Positions 9,179 to 18,229 of a DNA stretch of 64,000 nucleotides are shown here, in pieces. The notes under the pieces are model-generated. The model did no database searches. It was not told the origin of the DNA and saw only the letters and a program-made list of their open reading frames with translations. The translations under genes and the position numbers were made by a program. Numbering within the stretch: the first letter of the stretch is position 1; each line of letters begins with the position of its first letter. The DNA comes from Marinilabilia salmonicolor (GTDB lineage: Bacteria; Bacteroidota; Bacteroidia; Bacteroidales; Marinilabiliaceae), in NCBI RefSeq assembly GCF_003003035.1, contig NZ_PVTS01000005.1, forward strand, positions 62,001 through 126,000, given 5' to 3'.

Positions 9179-10666
9179 ATGAGATTGAAATCCAGACTTT
9201 TTACTCCCGCTCTAATGCTGGGATTGATGGTTTTAGCATCTTGTGGCGGTGGTGCCAAAAAATCTGCCTCCTCCACAACAGGATGGGAATATAACGATCC
9301 TGAATCGGGTGGGTTTGAGTATCAGGCCAATTACGAACAGGAGACTGGTCCCGGCCTTGTGTTTGTTGAAGGTGGTACATTCATTATGGGAAGTGTTGAG
9401 GAAGATGTGATGAAGCGATGGGACAACAGTCCTCGTCGTGTTACTGTTCGTTCCTTTTATATGGATGAAACCGAGGTTCGCAATGTGGATTATCGCGAGT
9501 ACCTTTTTTGGCTGAACCGCGTATTTATTGATATGCCGGAAGTTTATCGCAAAGCTTTGCCCGATACGCTTGTGTGGCGTCGTCCATTGGCCTACAATGA
9601 GCCCATGGTGGAGAATTATCTTCGTCATCCTGCATACAGCGAATATCCTGTAGTAGGTGTAAGCTGGTTGCAGGCATCAGATTATGCTGCGTGGCGTACC
9701 GACAGGGTAAACGAGCATATTCTGGTTGAGATGGGTATTATTGAACTTGATTTGCAACAATCAGGAGCCAACAACTTTGATACAGAAGCCTATCTTTTGG
9801 GACAATATGAAGGTGTGGCCGGTAAAAACCCCATGGAGGATTTGAATCCTGAAAGAGATACCCGCCGGGTACGTCCAAGTGATGGTATTATGCTTCCGCG
9901 TTACCGTCTCCCAACCGAAGCCGAGTGGGAATATGCTGCTTATGGTCTTGTCGGAAACTCTTATCAGGAGCGTCTGACCGACCGCAGAATCTATCCCTGG
10001 GACGGACATACACTTCGCAATCCATCTAAAAAGGAGAGAGGTCGTATGATGGCTAACTTTGTTCGTGGTCCTGGTGACTATATGGGTATGGCCGGAGATT
10101 TAAACGATGCCGGTGATATTACTGTCCCTGTGAATTCGTATTATCCCAACGACTTTGGCCTATACTGTATGGCCGGAAACGTTAATGAATGGGTGGCCGA
10201 TGTTTACCGTCCTTTATCTAATGAGGATACTCATGAGTTCAGCCCCTTCCGCGGAAACGTTTTTGAAACAAAGATTCTTGATGAGGAAGGTTATGTCGTT
10301 GAGAAAGATGAGTATGGTGAAATCAGATACCGGGCAGAAACCGATGAGGATATTCTGGATCGCAACAACTACCGTACAGCTGATAATATCAACTATAAAG
10401 ATGGAGATAATCAGTCAAACATATCTATGGGAGGAAACTGGTCAACCAGTGAAAAAAGCACAGAAAATATGTATGCTGACAGTCCCGGTATTATGAGCAG
10501 TACCATTTCTGACCGAACAAGGGTATATAAAGGTGGTTCATGGCGCGACCGTGCCTACTGGCTGAGCCCCGGAACACGTCGTTTCCTTGATGAGCGTGAA
10601 TCCAGAGATGATATTGGTTTCCGTTGTGCAATGACACGTGTAGGTACTCCTTATAAAGTGAAATAA
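9179..10666 (+). CDS. gldJ: GldJ, gliding/type IX secretion lipoprotein
   Basis: GldJ is an outer-membrane lipoprotein of the formylglycine-generating-enzyme (FGE-sulfatase) fold that is needed for stable GldK and for gliding and secretion in Flavobacteria. The 495-residue product starts with a lipoprotein signal ending LMVLASC (C22). FGE-like blocks are visible: FVEGGTFIMGS, RYRLPTEAEWEYAAYG, CMAGNVNEWVADVYRP and YKGGSWRDRAYWLSPGTRRFLDE. The start at 9179 gives the lipobox directly; an in-frame start 42 bases upstream would bury the signal. Position next to porU and murF favours GldJ over its relative GldK, which normally sits with gldLMN. A strong terminator follows. Confidence 0.88.
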   Translation: MRLKSRLFTPALMLGLMVLASCGGGAKKSASSTTGWEYNDPESGGFEYQANYEQETGPGLVFVEGGTFIMGSVEEDVMKRWDNSPRRVTVRSFYMDETEVRNVDYREYLFWLNRVFIDMPEVYRKALPDTLVWRRPLAYNEPMVENYLRHPAYSEYPVVGVSWLQASDYAAWRTDRVNEHILVEMGIIELDLQQSGANNFDTEAYLLGQYEGVAGKNPMEDLNPERDTRRVRPSDGIMLPRYRLPTEAEWEYAAYGLVGNSYQERLTDRRIYPWDGHTLRNPSKKERGRMMANFVRGPGDYMGMAGDLNDAGDITVPVNSYYPNDFGLYCMAGNVNEWVADVYRPLSNEDTHEFSPFRGNVFETKILDEEGYVVEKDEYGEIRYRAETDEDILDRNNYRTADNINYKDGDNQSNISMGGNWSTSEKSTENMYADSPGIMSSTISDRTRVYKGGSWRDRAYWLSPGTRRFLDERESRDDIGFRCAMTRVGTPYKVK

Positions 10667-10701
10667 AACTTTTCTGGATTTTCAGATAGAATATCATAAC
10701 A

Positions 10702-10728
10702 GGGGCCGGGTTTTTCCCGGCCCTTTTT
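10702..10728 (+). terminator. Rho-independent terminator after gldJ
   Basis: A GGGCCGGG / CCCGGCCC stem with a short T loop is followed by TTTTT. It lies 35 bases after the gldJ stop, so murF is probably transcribed separately. Confidence 0.85.
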
Positions 10729-10838
10729 AGTATTGGTTTTCAATGAAACGAGCATGGTCGGTGAACCCCAATAGAATATGTATAATGTTCTTACATGCGG
10801 GTTCCATCAGACCAATAAGTTAGATAAATTATATACTG

Positions 10839-12140
10839 ATGAATTTGAGTATAGCAGAAATCTACGAGATCTTTCTTCAGTCGGGTAAAGTTTCCACCGA
10901 TACCCGGCACATCATCCCGGGGAGCATCTTTTTTGCCTTAAAAGGTGAGCGGTTTGACGGAAATAAATTTGCAAAAGAGGCGCTTAAGAAGGGCAGTGTG
11001 CTGGCCGTAGTTGATGACGCATCGCTTAGCGACACCGACGGTTGTTGTTTGGTTCCTGATGTATTGAAGACGCTTCAAAATCTTGCCTTACATCATCGCA
11101 GGAAGTTGAATATTCCTGTTATTGGCATTACAGGGACCAATGGAAAAACGACCACTAAGGAGCTGGTGGCTGCCGTTCTGGCGAAAAAGTATAATGTTTG
11201 GTTTACTCAGGGGAATTTTAACAATCACATCGGGGTTCCCCTTACCTTACTGAGTACTCCTCCAGGTACCCAAATAGCTGTTGTGGAGATGGGAGCCAAT
11301 CATGTGGGCGAAATTGCCGGTTTGTGTGCAATTGCCAGACCCGACCATGGATTGATTACCAATGTTGGGAAGGCCCATCTGGAAGGATTCGGGTCTTTTG
11401 AAGGAGTTAAAAAAGGCAAAGGAGAGCTTTACAGCTTTCTTAAGGAAAACGGGGGAGAGATTTTTATCAATGTGGACAATCCCCACCTTATGGAGATGAT
11501 TGGAGAGTATCCCTGGATTGGATATGGAACAGGAGAGGATGCTGTTGTAAAGGCTTCTGATGTATCTGCTGATCCGCTGCTGCATTTTTCACTGACCACT
11601 TCTCAGGTTGAAAATAAGCCAGTTCAGACTTGTCTGACAGGATTGTATAATCTTGACAATGTACTGGCTGCTGCCTCTGTAGCCCATTATTTCGGTGTGG
11701 AAGAGGAGCTGGTTGTTCAGGCCATTGAAAACTATGTTCCTCAAAACAACCGGTCACAGTATTTTAATTCAGGTAAGAATCAGGTGCTTTTGGATGCCTA
11801 CAATGCCAATCCTTCAAGTATGCGTGTAGCGCTTGAAAACTTCAAAGCCATCCTACATTCCCGAAAGATTTTAGTGTTGGGAAGCATGAAAGAGATGGGG
11901 GCCGACAGTCGCTCAGAGCATCTTCAGTTGCTTCAGTTAGTAGAGTCGCTGGAGTTTGATGCCTGTTACCTGACCGGAGAGGAATTTAAAGAGATTGTTC
12001 CGGACGACAAACGTTTTTGCTGGTTCGAAAATACTGCTGCACTAAAGGCTCATCTGGAATCACAAAAAGTCAGAGATGCCTTTTTTCTGATCAAAGGGAG
12101 TCGCGCCAACAGGCTTGAACAGATTGCAGATGTTCTTTAA
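10839..12140 (+). CDS. murF: UDP-MurNAc-tripeptide--D-Ala-D-Ala ligase (MurF)
   Basis: MurF adds D-Ala-D-Ala to the UDP-MurNAc tripeptide, the last cytoplasmic step of peptidoglycan precursor synthesis. The 433 residues follow the Mur ligase plan: an N-terminal UDP-binding domain (SGKVSTDTRHIIPGSIFFALKG), the ATP loop GITGTNGKTTTKELV, the central metal-binding region VVEMGANHVGEIAGL, and a C-terminal domain with LLDAYNANPSSM and LVLGSMKEMG. It follows gldJ, as in many Bacteroidota, but a terminator lies between them. Its stop overlaps the stop of the convergent glycosyltransferase by four bases. Confidence 0.96.
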   Translation: MNLSIAEIYEIFLQSGKVSTDTRHIIPGSIFFALKGERFDGNKFAKEALKKGSVLAVVDDASLSDTDGCCLVPDVLKTLQNLALHHRRKLNIPVIGITGTNGKTTTKELVAAVLAKKYNVWFTQGNFNNHIGVPLTLLSTPPGTQIAVVEMGANHVGEIAGLCAIARPDHGLITNVGKAHLEGFGSFEGVKKGKGELYSFLKENGGEIFINVDNPHLMEMIGEYPWIGYGTGEDAVVKASDVSADPLLHFSLTTSQVENKPVQTCLTGLYNLDNVLAAASVAHYFGVEEELVVQAIENYVPQNNRSQYFNSGKNQVLLDAYNANPSSMRVALENFKAILHSRKILVLGSMKEMGADSRSEHLQLLQLVESLEFDACYLTGEEFKEIVPDDKRFCWFENTAALKAHLESQKVRDAFFLIKGSRANRLEQIADVL

Positions 12141-13171
12141 TTTTTGAAGTCTAAATCAGAGAAACGTTTCATTCCGCGCAGGAAGAAATCCATGATGATG
12201 CTTTGAGTGTATATCTCCGCATGGGTGGTTGTGGTAACATTTTTAAGCAGGTTATTGCGCTCCCTGCGCAGATCCGGGATTCGTTTGAAATAGTCGCGAT
12301 GCGCACGGTAAACCGCCCGGGTGTGTCCAAAACCGTCAGATATGAGTAGCTTAATGGCGGCCACTCCGTCAAGAAGCAAACGTGTAAGAATTGTTTTTCG
12401 GAGTTTGTTGGACGGAAGGTTTCGATAAAGCATGAATAAGTTGTTGCGGAAGTTGAGATATGTTTTGTGGGGCGACATGGCATTGAGAGTGCCACCACCC
12501 AGATGGAATACTTCACTTTGAGGTATGTAATAAATGCTTTTTCCGCGATTTTTCATTCTCCAGCACCAATCAATCTCCTCCATATGGGCAAAAAAATGTT
12601 CATCCAGCCCTCCTGAGCGGTTAAATTCACGGGTTCTGACCAAAAGTGCAGCACCGCTTCCCCAGAAGATATCGCCGGCCTCATTGTATTGCTGATGATC
12701 TTTTTCTATGTGATTAAAGATGCGTCCCCTGCAAAAAGGATATCCCCATTTGTCGATGAAACCACCTGCAGCACCTGCATATTCGAACATCTCAGGATTT
12801 TTCAGATCCTTGATTTTTGGGACACACGCTGCACAGTCAGGAGTGGATTCCATGTGACGCACAAGCGGCATGAGCCAGTCCGATGCCGGAATGACATCAG
12901 AATTGAGTAAAACCGAATAGGTGGAATCAATCTGCTGTAAAGCCCGGTTGTATCCTCCTGCAAAACCATAGTTTTTATCGAGTCGGATAAGTGAAACAGC
13001 GGGGAATTTCGCCTTAACAAGCTCCTGCGAACCGTCGGTGGAGCCATTGTCTGCCACCACAACCGTGACACCCGGATGGTTTGAGTTTTTCAATACATCG
13101 GGAAGAAACCGTTCCAGCATGGATCGGGTATTCCAATTCAGAATTACTACTGCAACGCTTGATTCAGGCAT
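12137..13171 (-). CDS. family 2 glycosyltransferase
   Basis: The 344-residue protein opens with the GT-A nucleotide-sugar-binding pattern VAVVILNWNTRSMLERFLP, followed by VVVADNGSTDGS. It has the metal-binding region VLLNSDVIP and the acceptor-side block FFAHMEEIDWCWRMKNRG, typical of rhamnosyltransferase-like GT2 enzymes. A C-terminal extension is basic. It is probably peripheral to the inner membrane and involved in cell-surface glycan synthesis. Donor and acceptor cannot be read from sequence. Its start overlaps the end of the LpxL-like acyltransferase gene by 8 bases, so the two are likely translationally coupled. Confidence 0.9.
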   Translation of the reverse strand: MPESSVAVVILNWNTRSMLERFLPDVLKNSNHPGVTVVVADNGSTDGSQELVKAKFPAVSLIRLDKNYGFAGGYNRALQQIDSTYSVLLNSDVIPASDWLMPLVRHMESTPDCAACVPKIKDLKNPEMFEYAGAAGGFIDKWGYPFCRGRIFNHIEKDHQQYNEAGDIFWGSGAALLVRTREFNRSGGLDEHFFAHMEEIDWCWRMKNRGKSIYYIPQSEVFHLGGGTLNAMSPHKTYLNFRNNLFMLYRNLPSNKLRKTILTRLLLDGVAAIKLLISDGFGHTRAVYRAHRDYFKRIPDLRRERNNLLKNVTTTTHAEIYTQSIIMDFFLRGMKRFSDLDFKN

Positions 13172-14060
13172 GAGTGGTCTTCATTTTTGAGAATTCACTT
13201 TGGTACTTCCATCTTTTGTGTGACCAGAGCCATAGATCCGGACGTTCAATGATGCTCTTTTCCAGCTGTCTGACGTGCCAGTCTGTTATTTCGTTTTCAT
13301 CAGTTTGAGCGGGCTCTTTTTCAAAGGGAATGATGCTGATGTGATAATGACCCCGTTTGGGTTTTGAAACCTTTAGATAGACCACAGGACCGTTTACCAT
13401 TTTTGCAATTTTTTCCGGTCCGGTTAGGATGGGGGTTTTTTGAGTGAGAAAATTGGTCCAGTATTGTATTTCGCTTTTGGCAGGACTCTGGTCTGCTATC
13501 AATCCAAGGATAAAGCGTTTGTTCTCTTTTCTGAGTCCGGCCACCAGACGCAGGGTCTTCTTCATGGTAACGTTTTTTGACCCAAATCTTGTACGTAAAT
13601 CAAGCATGTAGCGGTCGAACCATCGGTTTTTTAGAGGTCTGTAAACACTGTAGCTTCCTGCTTTAATGTGCATGTTAATGGCGGGAACCCACTCCCAGTT
13701 TCCGTAGTGTCCCAAAATGGCAATGACATCTTTACCATCCTCTGTGGCATGGTCAATTATTTCGGTATTGCTAAAGGTAATGCGTTTGAATATCTCTTTG
13801 TCAGGTATGTGCTGAAGCTTTATGGTTTCCACAAAGAGATCACAAAAATGGTGATAAAATTTTCTGAGAACATCTTTGTGCCACTCATTTGATTTGTCAG
13901 GAAATGCTTTGGCCAGATTTGCCAGGATTATCTTTTTACGGTAGCCGAAAATTGAAACAGGATAAAAAAGAAAATCCGATATCACGTACAATGCCGGAAA
14001 AGGGAGCCAGGATATCAGCCATATCAGAGGATGCCAGATGTAATAGGCGAGTTTGTTCAT
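13164..14060 (-). CDS. LpxL/HtrB-family lysophospholipid acyltransferase
   Basis: These inner-membrane enzymes transfer an acyl chain, typically to lipid A precursors. The 298-residue protein has an N-terminal membrane anchor (YIWHPLIWLISWLPFPALYVISDFLFYP) and the catalytic H(x4)E motif in AILGHYGNWEWVP. Downstream come the phosphate-binding region YRPLKNRWFDRYMLDLRTRFG and the family block GLIADQSPAKSEIQYWTNFL. The C-terminus ends with WLWSHKRWK, as expected. It sits 2 bases downstream of the inositol monophosphatase-like gene and overlaps the glycosyltransferase, suggesting one envelope-related transcript. Lipid A late acyltransferase is the likeliest job; an aminolipid acyltransferase is the alternative. 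Confidence 0.9.
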   Translation of the reverse strand: MNKLAYYIWHPLIWLISWLPFPALYVISDFLFYPVSIFGYRKKIILANLAKAFPDKSNEWHKDVLRKFYHHFCDLFVETIKLQHIPDKEIFKRITFSNTEIIDHATEDGKDVIAILGHYGNWEWVPAINMHIKAGSYSVYRPLKNRWFDRYMLDLRTRFGSKNVTMKKTLRLVAGLRKENKRFILGLIADQSPAKSEIQYWTNFLTQKTPILTGPEKIAKMVNGPVVYLKVSKPKRGHYHISIIPFEKEPAQTDENEITDWHVRQLEKSIIERPDLWLWSHKRWKYQSEFSKMKTTHA

Positions 14061-14062
14061 TT

Positions 14063-14866
14063 TTATTTGTTCATGTATTTATCAATCACCTCCTGCATCT
14101 CAGAAAACATTTGGTCGTTTCCGCAAACGATTTCCTGACCGAAAAGATAGTTATTTCCACCCCTGAAGTCGCTTACTTTTCCTCCTGCCTGTTGTACGAT
14201 AAATGCTCCTGCAGCCACATCCCATGGCTTCAGGTTGTATTCGTAAAAGGCATCAAACCGGCCACAGGCAACATAAGCCAGGTCGGCAGCTGCTGACCCC
14301 AGACGGCGCAGACCGTGACTGTTTTTCATGAAATAATCGAGCGTATCCATGAAGTTGCCGATTAAACTGTAGTTGGTGTATGGGAACCCGGTGGCAATAA
14401 GGCTGTCGGCAACGGTGGCGTTGTCTGAAACATGTATGGGCTCGCCGTTCAACAGGGCAGGACCGTCTTTCCAGGCATAGAAACATTCATCCAGTCCCAT
14501 CTCATAAACCACTCCCAATACAATCTCATCATTCTCCTGAAGAGCAATGCTGATGGCAAAGGGATAGAGTCCGTGAATGAAATTGGTGGTGCCGTCGATG
14601 GGATCAATAATCCAGTTGTAAATTTCTCCTTTTTTGTTGGAGGTGTTCTCTTCTGCTATGAATCCGGATTCCGGAAGAAGCTCTCCTAAAGCTTTTACAA
14701 GCCTCTCTTCCGATGCCTTGTCAATCTGGGTTACAAAATCGTTCCGTCCTTTAGACTTTACCGAAGGTTTGTTGTTTTGTCGGTACTCTTTCACAAATTC
14801 CCCTGTTTCACGGGCTATTTGTACAGTGGATTCACATATTTGTTTGAAGTCAGGCATAGTTTCCAA
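14063..14866 (-). CDS. inositol monophosphatase family protein
   Basis: The 267-residue protein belongs to the Mg2+-dependent IMPase/SuhB/CysQ phosphatase family. Motif 1 is the GFIAEENTS region, motif 2 is WIIDPIDGTTNFIHG with the metal-binding aspartates, and motif 3 is KPWDVAAGAFIVQQAGG. These are complete, so it should be active. The substrate is unknown: inositol phosphate, PAP and fructose bisphosphate are all possible in this family. An alternative ATG three codons in is equally plausible as the start. It lies between the acyltransferase (2 bases) and mtaB (13 bases) on the same strand. Confidence 0.93.
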   Translation of the reverse strand: METMPDFKQICESTVQIARETGEFVKEYRQNNKPSVKSKGRNDFVTQIDKASEERLVKALGELLPESGFIAEENTSNKKGEIYNWIIDPIDGTTNFIHGLYPFAISIALQENDEIVLGVVYEMGLDECFYAWKDGPALLNGEPIHVSDNATVADSLIATGFPYTNYSLIGNFMDTLDYFMKNSHGLRRLGSAAADLAYVACGRFDAFYEYNLKPWDVAAGAFIVQQAGGKVSDFRGGNNYLFGQEIVCGNDQMFSEMQEVIDKYMNK

Positions 14867-14879
14867 AGTTTATGGGATG

Positions 14880-16250
14880 TTAAAGTTGCATATTTTCCGG
14901 AGAATAACGGAATCCGTTTCTCCCGGAAGTGTTTTTGGGGACCTCAATGGTCATATTTCCGGTCTGAGTAGAGACTTTTTTAAGTCCCACATCAACAATC
15001 TTGTTGGCCAGGTTTTCATTAAAAGCATGTTCAACCCGAAGATAGTTTTCTGTGAAACCATGCATTACTCCATCGGTTGAATGCTCTTCAAAAAGGACTT
15101 TTGCGGTGGTGTGCTCAAATTGCTGGTAGAATTTCCTGGTTTTATGGGCCGAAATCTCATGCAACAGGGCACTTCTGCGTTTTCTTTCTTCATGCGGAAC
15201 GGAGTGCTCAATTTTAAGGGCTTGTGTGTTTGGCCGTTCTGAATAAGTGAAAACGTGAAGTTGTGAAATATCCAGACTACTGAGAAAGGTGCGGGTCTCC
15301 TCAAAAGCTTCGGTTGTTTCACCTCTTACACCTGTGATGACATCCACTCCGATGAAGGCATGCGGAACCAGTTTACGTATGTTTTCCACCCGGTTTCGGA
15401 AAAGAGCTGTGTCGTATCTTCGTTTCATTAGTTTCAGAACGTCATCACTCCCCGATTGTAGCGGAATGTGAAAGTGAGGCATGAATTTTTCTGATTCCGA
15501 CACGAAACGGATAATCTCTTTAGTCAACAGGTTGGGCTCAATGGAAGAGATGCGAAAACGCTCCACATTTTCCACTTTCTCCAGTTCTTTAATAAGATTG
15601 TAAAAGCTTTCCCCCGTGCTTTGACCAAAGTCGCCGATGTTTACTCCGGTAAGGATGATCTCCCGAGCTCCGGCATTTCCGGCTTCCCGTGCTTGCTGCA
15701 CTGTTTCGGCAATGGAGGCATTGCGTGATCGTCCCCTTGCCAGCGGAATGGTGCAGTAGGTGCAGAAATAATCACAGCCGTCCTGAACTTTCAGGAAAGT
15801 ACGTGTGCGGTCTCCTGAAGACCAGGAAGGCATGAAACGCTTGTCCCTGGCTATATTTCCGGTATGGACTTCTGCTTTTTCGAGCTTTTCGAGAGAACCG
15901 TGATAGAACGACATATCCAGTTTCTCGTTGCTGCCTAGCACCAGGTCAACCCCTTTCATATTTACTATGTTTTCGGGTTTTAGCTGAGCAAAACAGCCCG
16001 TTACCACAATAAATGCCTTCGGATTAATCCGTAATGCTTTATTGATGGTGTAACGGCACTTTTTTTCGGCTGTTTCGGTAACCGAGCAAGTGTTGATCAC
16101 ATAAATATCTGCCCCCTCATTAAAATCGACACGGACAAATCCCTCCTCCTGCAAGTGACGTGCAATGGTGGATGTTTCGCTGAAATTAAGCTTACATCCC
16201 AATGTGTAGAAGGCCACTGTTCTTCTCGTAAACTGTGACTGGTCTATCAT
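14880..16250 (-). CDS. mtaB: tRNA t6A37 methylthiotransferase MtaB
   Basis: MtaB is a radical-SAM enzyme that adds a methylthio group to t6A at position 37 of ANN-decoding tRNAs. The 456 residues have the N-terminal UPF0004 domain (YTLGCKLNFSET, INTCSVT, VTGCFAQ; three Cys for one Fe-S cluster). The radical-SAM motif CDYFCTYC then binds the second cluster. The final part is TRAM-like. TLGCKLN and the length favour MtaB over MiaB or RimO. It has its own minus-strand promoter-like box (TATCTTTG, 16316-16323) and probably heads the run down to the glycosyltransferase. Confidence 0.94.
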   Translation of the reverse strand: MIDQSQFTRRTVAFYTLGCKLNFSETSTIARHLQEEGFVRVDFNEGADIYVINTCSVTETAEKKCRYTINKALRINPKAFIVVTGCFAQLKPENIVNMKGVDLVLGSNEKLDMSFYHGSLEKLEKAEVHTGNIARDKRFMPSWSSGDRTRTFLKVQDGCDYFCTYCTIPLARGRSRNASIAETVQQAREAGNAGAREIILTGVNIGDFGQSTGESFYNLIKELEKVENVERFRISSIEPNLLTKEIIRFVSESEKFMPHFHIPLQSGSDDVLKLMKRRYDTALFRNRVENIRKLVPHAFIGVDVITGVRGETTEAFEETRTFLSSLDISQLHVFTYSERPNTQALKIEHSVPHEERKRRSALLHEISAHKTRKFYQQFEHTTAKVLFEEHSTDGVMHGFTENYLRVEHAFNENLANKIVDVGLKKVSTQTGNMTIEVPKNTSGRNGFRYSPENMQL

Positions 16251-16315
16251 TTCGCGGATAGTTAAATGTTTTGATGACTGCCCCGGGCAGATAAAATTTA
16301 ATGTAATTGAATTTG

Positions 16316-16323
16316 CAAAGATA
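16316..16323 (-). promoter_or_regulatory. -7 promoter element of mtaB
   Basis: The minus strand reads TATCTTTG (TAnnTTTG), about 65 bases before the mtaB start. Confidence 0.45.
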
Positions 16324-16345
16324 AGAAGGTTTTTTAATCAGTGGT

Positions 16346-16492
16346 CTCTCTAATTGATCGCATTGCGACCAATTAGAGAGGGGGTGTGGGGGATACCTCT
16401 AAACCCAGGGTTTTGCCCTGGGCTATTGCTCTCAGGCTTTCAGCCTGTTTGCACTTTACCGGTCCTATGCATAAGGTAGGTTAGATTGCTTT
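16346..16492 (+). repeat. Composite intergenic repeat, full copy B
   Basis: The left part (16346-16380) is a 17-bp inverted repeat with one G-T pair and a single central T, core GGTCGCA-type. Then come a G-rich spacer and a CCCAGGG/CCCTGGG hairpin (about 16404-16422). The shared ATTGCTCTCAGGCTTTCAGC word with its own CAGGCT/AGCCTG hairpin follows, and a tail ends in ATAAGGTAGG. Copy C at 23552-23700 has the same layout. No coding frame is convincing in this 349-base gap. Confidence 0.75.
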
Positions 16493-16599
16493 ACACTGAT
16501 ACTGATGGGAGATTTTGGAACATGTAAAAAAATCTACATATTACATAGAGTAAGCCTCCATTAGGCTAAAGTTCCACCTTCTGCCTTTGCAAACTAATA

Positions 16600-17940
16600 T
16601 TACAATAAATCGGAGGCCAGCTCAGCCAAAAAGCTTCGTTCGCCCTTCACCAGGTTTACATGGGCAAAAATATCCTGGCCTTTCATTTTATCGGTTAGGT
16701 AGGCCAGTCCGTTACTTTGCATATCCAGATACGGAGAGTCAATCTGATGAATATCGCCGGTAAAGACCATTTTTGTTCCTTCGCCTGCACGTGTTATGAT
16801 GGTTTTCACTTCATGCGGAGTCAGATTTTGGGCTTCATCAATGATAAAAAAAGCGTCTGAAAGACTTCGCCCCCTGATGTAGGCGAGCGGGGTGATGACA
16901 AGTTCTTCACGTTTCTGCATTTCATCGATGATGCTCAGTTCTTTGCTTTGAGCGGTAAACCGGTTTTTAATAACTCCCAGGTTGTCAAACAGCGGCTGCA
17001 TATAGGGGCCGATTTTTTCGTTAATATCTCCCGGCAAAAAGCCCAGGTCGCGATTGGCCAGTGGCATAATTGGTCTTGCCAGCAAGGTTTGTTTGTATTG
17101 CTTATGCTGATGGAGTGCCGCTGCAAGTGCCAGTAATGTTTTTCCTGTTCCTGCTTTTCCGGTAAGTGATACCAGCTTTACTTCCGGGTTAAGCAATGCA
17201 TGAAGAGAGAAGGTTTGCTCTGCATTCCGGGGCTCTATACCAAAGGCGGAATGTTTCTCGATTCTCCGGATGGTCTGGCTTATCGGGTCAAACCAGGCAA
17301 GCACGCTCTGACTGGCATTTTTTAATATCACATACTGATTGGAAGGAAGTTGTTCATCGGTCATTGGAAAATCAGCACGCGAAACCTGGCCATTCTGGTA
17401 AAGTGCTTCAATGATGTTTTTGTCAAATCCATCGAATGTTTCGACGCCATGGTGCAGGATTTCAATATTTTTGACTTTGTCAGATTCGTAATCTTCTGAA
17501 ACCAAACCTAACGATTTGGCTTTCATTCTCAGGTTGATGTCTTTGGTGATGAGGATGGTCTGCCGCTCAGGATTTTTCTCCTTTACGTGCAGGGTAATGG
17601 CCAGAATCCGGTGGTCGGGAGTATTCTCAGAGAATGAATCCTGCATCTGAGCAGGGATGGGTTTCCCGGTTTCGATAAACAGGCGGCCATGTCCCTTGCC
17701 CAGAGTAATGCCTTTGGTAAAGAGCTGTTCGCCCGACAACCGATCCATTTCCCTTACAAATTCACGTGCCTGAAAGTTAATCTGGTCATTTCCTTTTTTG
17801 AACTTATCAAGTTCCTCGAGTACCACAATGGGGATAATGATGTCGTTTTCTTCAAAATTGTAAAGACATTTATGATCGTGAAGCAAAACATTGGTGTCCA
17901 GCACGAATATTTTTCCGGAGGTTTTCTTTTTTGCAGCCAT
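16600..17940 (-). CDS. PIN domain-PhoH family ATPase
   Basis: The 446-residue protein joins an N-terminal PIN nuclease-like domain (KIFVLDTNVLLHDHKCLYNF, with acidic residues continuing to about 140) to a C-terminal PhoH domain. The latter has Walker A TGKAGTGKTLLALAAALH and Walker B DAFFIIDEAQNLTPHE. This fusion, sometimes called PhoH2-like or YlaK-like, is predicted to couple ATP-driven RNA unwinding with RNA cleavage. It is cytoplasmic. It is monocistronic here, flanked by the repeat on its 3' side and the AEC transporter divergently on its 5' side. Confidence 0.92.
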   Translation of the reverse strand: MAAKKKTSGKIFVLDTNVLLHDHKCLYNFEENDIIIPIVVLEELDKFKKGNDQINFQAREFVREMDRLSGEQLFTKGITLGKGHGRLFIETGKPIPAQMQDSFSENTPDHRILAITLHVKEKNPERQTILITKDINLRMKAKSLGLVSEDYESDKVKNIEILHHGVETFDGFDKNIIEALYQNGQVSRADFPMTDEQLPSNQYVILKNASQSVLAWFDPISQTIRRIEKHSAFGIEPRNAEQTFSLHALLNPEVKLVSLTGKAGTGKTLLALAAALHQHKQYKQTLLARPIMPLANRDLGFLPGDINEKIGPYMQPLFDNLGVIKNRFTAQSKELSIIDEMQKREELVITPLAYIRGRSLSDAFFIIDEAQNLTPHEVKTIITRAGEGTKMVFTGDIHQIDSPYLDMQSNGLAYLTDKMKGQDIFAHVNLVKGERSFLAELASDLL

Positions 17941-18201
17941 AACAATAGGGTTTTAAAGATTTGTAGTTTCTTTAAATATATAGAAAATTTTGGGGAATCG
18001 GTTGGCAATTGAAAGGAAAAGGAAATGCTTTTCAGAAAAAATATTTTTGGTGTGGATTGAATGCTTTGATTGTTTGTGCTGGAACATTTATTATAGTTGT
18101 TCTTACTTAAAATCCAGTCATGCTTGTCTGTGTTTCGTTGTTTTCGCAATATTTTTGAATTATGCAAACGGATTTTTTCTGCTGAGTGCATCTATTTTCC
18201 T

Positions 18202-18209
18202 TATTTTTG
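18202..18209 (+). promoter_or_regulatory. -7 promoter element of AEC transporter
   Basis: TATTTTTG matches TAnnTTTG. It lies 20 bases before the ATG at 18230 and well inside the longer open frame that begins at 17990. This shows the shorter start is the likely one. Confidence 0.55.
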
Positions 18210-18229
18210 CATCCTTAAAACGAAACAGG

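Noticed and set aside
17990-18229. N-terminal extension of the AEC transporter
   Set aside because: The extra 80 residues are Cys/Phe-rich and unlike the family, and a TAnnTTTG promoter box lies 20 bases before the internal ATG.
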